From Candidatus Babeliales bacterium (GTDB lineage: Bacteria; Babelota; Babeliae; Babelales; JANWKD01), in assembly GCA_025451595.1 (NCBI GenBank), contig JANWKD010000063.1, forward strand, positions 1 to 6,027: DNA of 6,027 nucleotides. The letters are read 5' to 3'. This document shows positions 1 to 6,027 of the stretch, in pieces. The stretch's first letter is position 1. The number at the start of each line of letters is the position of its first letter. The position numbers were made by a program, and so were the translations under genes. A model generated the notes under the pieces. That model had not been told where the DNA came from and did no database searches. It saw only the letters and a list, made by a program, of their open reading frames with translations.

Positions 1-3000
1 ACTGCTGAGATAAAACTATCAAATGCTTTATCATATTTTTTGGTTGAAAGGTAATATGAAACTGCTACCAAATTACTCTTATATGATTGGCTACATGAAA
101 GTTTATCATAATTAGCATCTTTTAAAAATTGACAATTTGGGATATTGATCTGAAGATTTTTTGGTTGATCAACATTGATTGGAATTGTTATCGAATTCAT
201 CGATTGGCTCTCTCGAAAAGCCTCATCTATCCGCGCTAAAAGATATAAAATTTTATCATCAGTTTTGGGACTTGGATTTAGAATCAGATGATTTAAAAGA
301 TAGTTAGAGATATCGTTCATAGTGACTGATGTGATTTCCAAATGCAACGATCCTTCAGAATCAAATGATTTTTCAATTAAATCAAGTGCCTTTGATAATG
401 AATCAGATGTTTTTATTTTATTTTCTAAGTATATCCTTGCTTGAAATAAATATGCATCTCGTTGATAGCATCCAGAAGGCAAACTAAATCTTTCTATCGC
501 TTTTTGATACTCTTTTTTATGAGTATATAAAATACCAAGCTCTAAATTATGTTCCTTTATTCCGCAGTCAACTACCTGAGAAAACAACTTAATAGCCTCA
601 TTATAATTTCCATCTACATATTCTGATTGAGCTAAACGCCTTAATGCTCTTACGAATACATTATTATCGTCAGAAGGTCCGTTTTTTATTATTTTTCTCA
701 GATATTCTTTCGCTTTTATTCGTAATTTATTATTTATCTGAATCGGTATATTAAAAACTCTTCCATTGACGATTATTCTGCAATTCAGATATAATTCAGC
801 TAATGAAATGAGTGCATTAAGATTATTTTGATCGGCAGATTTCGTTAAAAATGTCACTCCTTTTTTAATATTCTCCCGCAAATTCCCTTGATTAGGATTG
901 TCAATCAAACACAAGTACCCGAGCGAACATAAAATTGAAGAATTTGTCGGGCATAATTTAAATGCTTCTGATAAACAGTGGTACGCTTTTTTATAATCAG
1001 CTATGTCAATATACTTAATACCTTTCAGCCGCAATAGTTGAGAATAATGAGTCTTAACTGTTTTTGGATCGAGCGTCATTCCTATTTGACAGGTTTCTAA
1101 AGCCAAATCATTTAATAATGATTGCATTTCAAGTGAATCATATAACGGATACCGTTTCAGATTTACTTCAGTCAAAAATGTAAGAATTTCTTTTACATAT
1201 GAATTATTTTTTATGTCATTATTATTTTTGCAAAAATCTAACAGCAAATCATAGCAACCGGTTGAATATAATAATTCCAAATTTTTTTTACTATCGATAA
1301 CATCATTATCAATGGATATTAAAAAATCGAAAGCGCTTCCCATTATATTTGATTGTAATAGATAAAATGCGTGTAAATAACCACATTTAGGAAATGACGC
1401 ATGAAGATATTTTAAATAACTTAATGCAGCTCGTTTTGTATTAAGATTTTTATTGCAATTATTATCGAGAACTTTAACAAAATAGTCACAGGATTTTTCA
1501 AAGTTTTGTTTTTTGGCATACAATATCCCTAAAAAGAAATCTACTAACGGGTTATTTTGGTTCTCATTTTTAATTAACTCATTCAATGCGTTATCATATT
1601 CTTTATTATCATAATAGGACAAAACTCGATCCATGATACCTTGATCTTGAAATTTCTTTTTTTTATTGATCTCTTCTAGAGTTTTCTTCGATCTCTCGCA
1701 TCCTAATTGAGCAGCTTTTGTAAGTAACGAAATACCTTGAAGACGATCGTGTTCGATAAAGCTATAATCCAATTCACAATAAAGTGGTCCAAACCAATAC
1801 TGTTTTGCTAATTTTCGTAATGCATCTTTATTAGTCGATAAAGAATCTGATTGTAGAAATGATTGCCGCTGCAATGCAATAGTATCGTTTGACAACAATC
1901 CTTTTTTATAAAATGAATTAAGTTTTAATAAGTATTTTGAATCGAGTTCAACAGCCTTTTTGTAATATTTTTCTGCAGAATTATAATCTTTGATGTGTAC
2001 ATACTCATTGGCTAGATCAGCATATTGAAAAGCCAACAAGCTATTTTTTTTTTGAGCGACAGATATCTGCTCGTTTGCTTGTTCAATAAGTTTAATACCT
2101 GATAACAATCGTTTAATTTTCGTCGTATTGTCATCACCAAATCCAATTTCTTTTCTCATGCAAGTAATTGAGCCTAATACTAATTTAAATTCGGGATCTT
2201 TATTTGCCAGATTTACTAATTTATTATACGCGCCCGTTTCTTTCATGAACGAAATAGTATCTTTCGTATCTTTTTTATCATAGGAATTATTCAAATCATT
2301 TTTACAACTTCTTTGTTCAGAAACTTCTAAATAATTTCTAGCTTTTTGAGGATCACTATCTGCATATATTAAAAAGAGATAATATCCGGCTGCAATATTA
2401 TTACGGTCAAACAACCGTTGTAATGCATCCTTATAATTCGCTTGAGAAGTCCTTACATACAATTCAAAATAAGATTGAACAGCCTCTTCATCATCTTTCT
2501 CAACTGTTATTGCATATGTTTTATCTGCAGGTTTGTTTACTAAATCAAGGTCCTTATTCATTGACTGCTTTTCTAGTGGTTCTACGCAAGTAGAGAAATA
2601 TTGTTGTTTTAGTTTTTCAAACTCTTCACCCGCTTTTAAATCACCACCCGTTATTGCTAAATCACGATATTTTTCTGCCAGAGAAATATTTTGTTCAATT
2701 TCCTTATATTCACCGGTGATAAATAAACGCATTAATCTACGAGATGCCGACGTATTGTAATATTTTTTAGGCTGTCCAAACTTAACAGTTCTCGGCCTTG
2801 CTGCTTGTTCAAGCCAATACAACCCGTCCCGTGGATCATCAGGCAAAAACATTTCACCAACCTTGAATTGGGCAGGAGAAAAATGTTTATAAGCCGACTT
2901 TACAAAAAACTCAATCGCTAATTCTTCGTTACCCGTCCTAGCTAAAATAGTGCCATAATTAAATTGAGCTATACGATTTCCATTTTTCGCACATACCATA

Positions 3001-3158
3001 ATTTCTTGATTGCTACTTTTTTCATCATTTATGATATTGCTATATTCCTTATATTCGCCTTTTTTTCGGGCTAAATATTCTTCATAGGTTGCAACTTGTG
3101 AAATCTCCATGCAAAGTGCAGAAGAAAAAAAACAGAATAATAGCAATAAAACGTACAT
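1..3158 (-). CDS. Large secreted TPR/Sel1-like repeat protein, C-terminus missing (runs off the left edge)
   Basis: Manual translation of the minus strand gives 1052 codons without a stop (last full codon at 3-5), so the 3' end lies outside the window. The start is ATG at 3158: it has AGGAG 11 bases upstream, an in-frame TAG lies further upstream, and only this start includes the signal peptide MYVLLLLFCFFSSALC, with likely cleavage after ALC before MEISQ. The later ATG at 3110 has no ribosome binding site. The signal has no Lys/Arg at its N-terminus, which is unusual. The mature part is all helical repeats. Sel1-like units are near residues 54-120, 154-182, 448-490 and 763-792. TPR-like units are near 374-412 (clearest: DYNSAEKYYKKAVELD), 514-585, 705-748, 851-892 and 1034 onward. 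No catalytic motif was recognised. Such solenoids bind proteins; an envelope or host-facing role is inference. It probably has its own transcription start or reads through from sufD. Confidence 0.9.
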   Translation of the reverse strand, partial: MYVLLLLFCFFSSALCMEISQVATYEEYLARKKGEYKEYSNIINDEKSSNQEIMVCAKNGNRIAQFNYGTILARTGNEELAIEFFVKSAYKHFSPAQFKVGEMFLPDDPRDGLYWLEQAARPRTVKFGQPKKYYNTSASRRLMRLFITGEYKEIEQNISLAEKYRDLAITGGDLKAGEEFEKLKQQYFSTCVEPLEKQSMNKDLDLVNKPADKTYAITVEKDDEEAVQSYFELYVRTSQANYKDALQRLFDRNNIAAGYYLFLIYADSDPQKARNYLEVSEQRSCKNDLNNSYDKKDTKDTISFMKETGAYNKLVNLANKDPEFKLVLGSITCMRKEIGFGDDNTTKIKRLLSGIKLIEQANEQISVAQKKNSLLAFQYADLANEYVHIKDYNSAEKYYKKAVELDSKYLLKLNSFYKKGLLSNDTIALQRQSFLQSDSLSTNKDALRKLAKQYWFGPLYCELDYSFIEHDRLQGISLLTKAAQLGCERSKKTLEEINKKKKFQDQGIMDRVLSYYDNKEYDNALNELIKNENQNNPLVDFFLGILYAKKQNFEKSCDYFVKVLDNNCNKNLNTKRAALSYLKYLHASFPKCGYLHAFYLLQSNIMGSAFDFLISIDNDVIDSKKNLELLYSTGCYDLLLDFCKNNNDIKNNSYVKEILTFLTEVNLKRYPLYDSLEMQSLLNDLALETCQIGMTLDPKTVKTHYSQLLRLKGIKYIDIADYKKAYHCLSEAFKLCPTNSSILCSLGYLCLIDNPNQGNLRENIKKGVTFLTKSADQNNLNALISLAELYLNCRIIVNGRVFNIPIQINNKLRIKAKEYLRKIIKNGPSDDNNVFVRALRRLAQSEYVDGNYNEAIKLFSQVVDCGIKEHNLELGILYTHKKEYQKAIERFSLPSGCYQRDAYLFQARIYLENKIKTSDSLSKALDLIEKSFDSEGSLHLEITSVTMNDISNYLLNHLILNPSPKTDDKILYLLARIDEAFRESQSMNSITIPINVDQPKNLQINIPNCQFLKDANYDKLSCSQSYKSNLVAVSYYLSTKKYDKAFDSFISA

Positions 3159-3169
3159 TAGAAATGATA

Positions 3170-3174
3170 CTCCT
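3170..3174 (-). promoter_or_regulatory. Ribosome binding site of the TPR/Sel1 gene
   Basis: AGGAG on the minus strand lies 11 bases before the ATG at 3158. It decides the start: the downstream in-frame ATG at 3110 is preceded by a pyrimidine-rich stretch with no such motif. The spacing is slightly long but usable. Confidence 0.65.
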
Positions 3175-3226
3175 GTTACATGTATGATCTATAAAATTGG
3201 GTTTATCGTAAAATTTTTTGTGGCAT

Positions 3227-3238
3227 TTATTATAATAA
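3227..3238. repeat. 12-base perfect palindrome in the sufD to TPR-gene gap
   Basis: TTATTATAATAA reads the same on both strands and contains the candidate -10 box. It could be an operator half-site pair, but it is made only of A and T, so it would not form a stable terminator stem and may be chance. Confidence 0.25.
3229..3234 (-). promoter_or_regulatory. Possible -10 box (TATAAT) before the TPR/Sel1 gene
   Basis: A perfect TATAAT is read on the minus strand in the 94-base gap between sufD and the repeat-protein gene. It would give a leader of roughly 60 bases. No good TTGACA-like -35 element lies at 16-18 bases; only a T-rich run at the end of sufD is there. In such AT-rich DNA a TATAAT can arise by chance, so this is tentative. 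Confidence 0.25.
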
Positions 3239-3252
3239 AGATAGCTATTTTT

Positions 3253-4092
3253 TTAAAAATTGAAATCCGCAATTCCAATGTGATTCATGATATCTAAAAA
3301 AAAAGCTTTTTTTAATAATAGCTCTGACTGATATTTTGACAAACCACGCGTTTGAAAATAAAAAAGTTGCTCTTTATCAAAATATCCTATTGCACTGCCA
3401 TGCTTACATTGAACTTCATTAGTCTGAATTTCTAAATTTGGTATCGCAATAGCCTTTGCTTGCGAACTTAATAATAGATGTTTGCTATTTTGAATTGCAT
3501 TGGCATTCAAAGCTTCTTTAAAAATAGAAACAGTACCCTCATAACGAGCTTGCGCTTGGTCTGCTACACAACCTTTAATATTGATAGAACTTATCGTATA
3601 GGCCCCCTTATGAATCTGTTCCGTCTTTATAGAAATATTCTGCATTTCCTTATTATCATGCATCCCTTGCATGGTTATTTGAGCGTGAGCACCCAATAAC
3701 TCAACAGAACAATCTAAAATAAAAGTATCGGTGTTAATTGCCGTAAAAAGAAATTGACACGATGTTTGTTCCTCTTGACGAATCGAATAGGTTGCATTTA
3801 CTGAAGCTTTGTTTGCGGTTAGTATATACGTTAGCTTTGAACATCGCTTTAATAATAAATGAACTTGTATTAATTGAATATCTTGTGCAAGAGCTAAGAA
3901 TGTAACTTCTGCCTGTTCTTCAATAACTATCGCTACATGACGAATATCAGATGGTAATAACGTATGTAGCGTTATACTATTTGCATTCCTATATGATTTT
4001 GGAACGTATACCACATAATCAACCGAATTGGGCAAATGATAGAAATGTTTCATAGCATTTGTGGCAATTGCATACGTAATCTGATTACCCAA
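3253..4092 (-). CDS. sufD: SufD, Fe-S cluster scaffold subunit (short form)
   Basis: SufD pairs with SufB in the SufBC2D complex, which builds Fe-S clusters in the cytoplasm on sulfur delivered by a SufS-type desulfurase. The C-terminal half matches the SufB/SufD beta-helix core family: an LLLSSQAKAIAIPNLEIQ stretch, then CKHGSAIGYFDKEQLFYF with TRGLS. The histidine of CKHG (residue 231 from this start) corresponds to E. coli SufD His360, which helps form the cluster site with SufB. Two TTG starts are possible. The one at 4092 has GGAAGG 5 bases upstream and overlaps the sufB stop by 8 bases; the one at 4110 has no ribosome binding site. The chosen start gives 279 residues, against roughly 420 in E. 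coli. The missing part is the N-terminal helical region and part of the helix, so this is a reduced SufD or a SufD-like member. It ends with TAA. The next gene is the repeat protein; no sufS follows. Confidence 0.9.
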   Translation of the reverse strand: MGNQITYAIATNAMKHFYHLPNSVDYVVYVPKSYRNANSITLHTLLPSDIRHVAIVIEEQAEVTFLALAQDIQLIQVHLLLKRCSKLTYILTANKASVNATYSIRQEEQTSCQFLFTAINTDTFILDCSVELLGAHAQITMQGMHDNKEMQNISIKTEQIHKGAYTISSINIKGCVADQAQARYEGTVSIFKEALNANAIQNSKHLLLSSQAKAIAIPNLEIQTNEVQCKHGSAIGYFDKEQLFYFQTRGLSKYQSELLLKKAFFLDIMNHIGIADFNF

Positions 4093-5452
4093 TTGAACCT
4101 TCCATTTCAAGCGCGATTAAACGATTAATTTCCACTGCATATTCCATTGGTAACTGTTGAACAAATGCATCAATAAACCCGTTCACAATTAAAGCAGCCG
4201 CTTGCGTTTGAGATAACCCCCTACTCATTACATAAAACAACTGCTCATGGCTGAGCTTGCTGACTGAAGCTTCATGTTCAATACTAGCCATTTCTGCACG
4301 AACATCGATGGTAGGATAGGTATCTGAACGTGAATCTGAGTCGAGAATGAGTGCTTCGCATTGAACTTTTGAACTGACTGATTGCGCATTGGCAAGTACC
4401 TTTAACAATCCGCGGTAGCTCGAGCGACCACCATCTTTACTAATTGATTTTGCCACAATAGAAGAAGAAGTATTTGGCGCCGCATGAATAATTTTACCAC
4501 CAGAATCTTGATGTTGCCCTTTGCCAGCTACTGCAATAGAAATTATTTCACCTTTAGCGCCAGGCTCTTTTAAAATGATAGCCGGATACTTCATCGTTAC
4601 TTTGCTACCAAAATTACCGTCAACCCATTCAACGCGCGCATTACGATATGCAATAGCACGTTTAGTCACCAGATTATAAACGTTGGGTGCCCAATTTTGT
4701 ATCGTCGTATAACGGACTTGGCTTTTTTCCTGTGCAACAATTTCAACAACTGCGCTATGTAATGAGCTATTGCTATACACCGGGGCGCTACAGCCTTCAA
4801 CATAATGCACACTACTTGCGCGTTCAGCAATAATCAATGTTCGTTCAAATTGCCCCATCTGTTCCGCGTTTATTCTAAAATATGCTTGCAGTGGCATAGT
4901 AATAGAAACGCCGGCAGGCACAAAAACAAAGCTACCGCCACTCCAAACTGCGCTATTGAGTGCAGCAAATTTATTATCATGCATTGGAACAACGGTGGCA
5001 AAGTATTTTTTTATTAAGTCGGTATGCGTTGTTAGCGCTTGAGAAATATCGGAAAAGATGACCCCTCGATCTTGCCACTCTTTTTTTAAATTTTTATAAA
5101 TAATTTCTGATTCAAATTGAGCAGTCACACCTGCAAGCATCGTTTGCTCAGCTTGCGGAACTCCTAATCGATCAAATATTGTTTTAATAGTTGAAGGAAC
5201 CTCTTGCCAATCTTGCTTTACCTTCTCGATAGGCTTCAGATAGTAATAGATATCATCAAGAGACAGCGCACTTAAATCAGCTCCCCATGTTGGTAATGGT
5301 TTTTGATAAAAAATCTCGAGCGCTTTTAAGCGAAAATCTATCATCCAACCGGGTTCATTTTTTTGCTCTGCTATTTCGATGACCGTAGAACGAGCAAGTC
5401 CTTTCGTTGATTTAAAAAATGGCTGATCGTTTCCATCTACAGAATTATTCAT
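4085..5452 (-). CDS. sufB: SufB, Fe-S cluster assembly scaffold
   Basis: SufB is the main scaffold of the SUF pathway: it accepts persulfide sulfur and assembles the cluster at its interface with SufD, driven by SufC ATPase. From this start the protein has 455 residues, close to the usual size, and is intact. It has an N-terminal EPGWMIDFRLKALEIF segment (residues 33-48), the AVWSGGSFVFVPAGV core entry (168-182), YVEGCSAP with Cys221 (E. coli Cys254, the sulfur acceptor), KVQC with Cys365 (E. coli Cys405), and IEHEAS with His393-Glu394 (E. coli His433-Glu434). The 29-residue distance from the second Cys to the Glu equals that in E. coli. The C-terminal QLFYVMSRGL is typical. The frame is open back to an ATG at 5515, but the ATG at 5452 has AAGG 5 bases upstream, overlaps the sufC stop by 8 bases, and fits the family start, so the extra 21 residues are probably not translated. 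The stop is TAA. Confidence 0.97.
   Translation of the reverse strand: MNNSVDGNDQPFFKSTKGLARSTVIEIAEQKNEPGWMIDFRLKALEIFYQKPLPTWGADLSALSLDDIYYYLKPIEKVKQDWQEVPSTIKTIFDRLGVPQAEQTMLAGVTAQFESEIIYKNLKKEWQDRGVIFSDISQALTTHTDLIKKYFATVVPMHDNKFAALNSAVWSGGSFVFVPAGVSITMPLQAYFRINAEQMGQFERTLIIAERASSVHYVEGCSAPVYSNSSLHSAVVEIVAQEKSQVRYTTIQNWAPNVYNLVTKRAIAYRNARVEWVDGNFGSKVTMKYPAIILKEPGAKGEIISIAVAGKGQHQDSGGKIIHAAPNTSSSIVAKSISKDGGRSSYRGLLKVLANAQSVSSKVQCEALILDSDSRSDTYPTIDVRAEMASIEHEASVSKLSHEQLFYVMSRGLSQTQAAALIVNGFIDAFVQQLPMEYAVEINRLIALEMEGSIG
4098..4103 (-). promoter_or_regulatory. Ribosome binding site deciding the sufD start
   Basis: GGAAGG on the minus strand lies inside the last codons of sufB, 5 bases before the TTG at 4090-4092. 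It favours that TTG over the upstream TTG at 4108-4110, which lies upstream of this motif and has no comparable site of its own. Confidence 0.6.
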
Positions 5453-5984
5453 AAAAACCTTGTTTATCAATACGATGTGCAAGATCTTGGTTTCCAGAAG
5501 TTGTAATAATTCCATTTTTCATTACATGCACAAAATCTGGTACTAAATAATGTAATATTTTTATGTAATGGGTAATTAATAGGATACTTATCAAAGGTCT
5601 TTGTGATCGAATAGTTTGTATAGCCGCGCAAACTGCTTGTAACGCATCAACATCCAGGCCAGAATCTATTTCATCCAAGATTACTATCTTTGGTTCAAGG
5701 AGTAGTAGTTGTAGCATTTCAAATTTCTTTTTTTCGCCTCCAGAAAAACCATCAAATGCACGATGCGCAAAAGAATGATCAATGGCAAGCAATGTCATGG
5801 CAGCATATAATTTGTGTGTAAAATCTTCTATTAATACCGCTTCTGATACTAATGCGCGATATGCTTCTTTTAAAAAAGAAAATACCGTAACGCCAGGAAT
5901 TTCAGGAGGATATTGAAATACGAGAAACAATCCCAATTGAGCACGCTTGTCTGGTGACAAATGAACTATTTCTTGATCGCCCAA
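5445..5984 (-). CDS. sufC: SufC, ATPase of Fe-S assembly: C-terminal part, downstream of an in-frame TAG
   Basis: SufC is the ABC-type ATPase that drives SufBD during cluster assembly; it is soluble, not a transporter. Counting from the TTG at 5984, 179 residues are open: the SPDKRA and Q-loop region FQYPPEIPG (23-31), the signature FSGGEKK (80-86), Walker B IVILDEIDSGLD with the D-loop (100-111), and the switch histidine in ITHY (139). All are close to the SufC consensus. The family has about 250 residues; the Walker A part is absent from the window. The reading frame continues upstream of 5984 in good homology (SIQSGSFLLG) as far as a TAG at 6009-6011, and the homology continues beyond it (MGHPN). 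The TTG has no ribosome binding site, so it is probably only the first formal start after the stop. Either the gene carries a nonsense mutation, or the TAG is a sequence error. The gene overlaps sufB by 8 bases (ATGAATAA). Confidence 0.85.
   Translation of the reverse strand: MGDQEIVHLSPDKRAQLGLFLVFQYPPEIPGVTVFSFLKEAYRALVSEAVLIEDFTHKLYAAMTLLAIDHSFAHRAFDGFSGGEKKKFEMLQLLLLEPKIVILDEIDSGLDVDALQAVCAAIQTIRSQRPLISILLITHYIKILHYLVPDFVHVMKNGIITTSGNQDLAHRIDKQGFYE
5458..5461 (-). promoter_or_regulatory. Ribosome binding site deciding the sufB start
   Basis: AAGG on the minus strand lies within the last codons of sufC, 5 bases before the ATG at 5450-5452. The alternative ATG at 5515 has only an A-rich stretch before it. 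Confidence 0.55.
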
Positions 5985-6008
5985 GAGAAAAGAACCGCTT
6001 TGTATACT

Positions 6009-6027
6009 CTAGTTTGGGTGACCCATA
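6009..6027 (-). pseudogene. sufC: sufC upstream fragment interrupted by in-frame amber codon
   Basis: In the same frame as the downstream SufC segment the minus strand reads Met-Gly-His-Pro-Asn, then TAG (6011-6009), then Ser-Ile-Gln-Ser-Gly. In SufC proteins this region reads approximately GHPxYxxTxG (E. coli: GREDYEVTGG), so the TAG falls on the conserved tyrosine, one base away from TAT or TAC. The rest of the N-terminus, including Walker A, lies beyond the window, so whether the gene is otherwise intact cannot be seen. Whether it is a true pseudogene or a sequence error is open. Confidence 0.6.

Noticed and set aside
2533..2760. Plus-strand open frame of 75 codons
   Set aside because: It lies entirely inside the long minus-strand repeat gene, has no family resemblance and reads as a shadow of that gene.
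3109..3297. Plus-strand open frame of 62 codons over the sufD to repeat-gene gap
   Set aside because: It overlaps the signal peptide of the repeat gene and the end of sufD. Its protein is a low-complexity Ile/Lys-rich string typical of AT-rich noncoding DNA.
3298..3313. A-run, GC, T-run palindrome resembling a terminator
   Set aside because: It lies inside sufD coding for Lys-Lys-Ala-Phe-Phe near the C-terminus, has only one GC step in the stem, and is a by-product of Lys and Phe codons.
3478..3699. Plus-strand open frame of 73 codons inside sufD
   Set aside because: Antisense shadow of a recognised SufD core; no ribosome binding site or homology seen.
4805..5017. Plus-strand open frame of 70 codons inside sufB
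   Set aside because: Antisense shadow of the most conserved part of SufB.
5453..5515. Upstream ATG at 5515 as the sufB start
   Set aside because: The added 21 residues do not resemble SufB, lie within the conserved sufC frame, and lack a ribosome binding site.
6009..6011. TAG reassigned to an amino acid in this organism
   Set aside because: About 1,780 codons in the three other genes contain no in-frame TAG, and their seen stops are all TAA. Reassignment would be expected to leave other TAG codons.

Overview
This is an AT-rich bacterial window in which every supported gene lies on the minus strand. Reading in the direction of transcription, from high to low coordinates, it holds the 3' part of sufC, complete sufB, complete sufD, a 94-base gap, and the first 1052 codons of a very large secreted repeat protein that runs off the left edge.

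The suf block (3253-6027) encodes the SufBCD scaffold and ATPase complex of iron-sulfur cluster assembly. The genes are tightly packed. sufC/sufB and sufB/sufD each overlap by 8 bases if the best-supported starts are used, and each of those starts has a Shine-Dalgarno-like purine run exactly 5 bases upstream, so translational coupling is likely. SufB keeps the cysteines and the His-Glu pair expected of a working scaffold. SufD is short but keeps its C-terminal Cys-x-His motif. SufC is the odd member. Its C-terminal half is very well conserved, but an in-frame TAG at 6009-6011 sits where the family normally has tyrosine, just after a Gly-His-Pro-Asn stretch. The Walker A region lies beyond the window. 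No cysteine desulfurase (sufS) or sufU/sufE follows sufD here.

The left half (1-3158) is one uninterrupted reading frame, checked codon by codon. It encodes an N-terminal signal peptide followed by a mixture of TPR and Sel1-like helical repeats, with no enzymatic domain recognised. It looks like an exported, solenoid-type protein interaction scaffold. It is visibly more AT-rich than the suf genes, so it may have a different history.

Organism: low GC, a minimal three-gene suf scaffold cluster and a giant secreted TPR/Sel1 protein suggest a host-associated Gram-negative-type bacterium. Candidatus Dependentiae (TM6), Chlamydiae-like or Legionella-like lineages come to mind, with Dependentiae my first guess. 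This is inference from gene style only. No rRNA, tRNA, insertion sequence, CRISPR array or convincing terminator was seen. The plus strand carries no supported gene.
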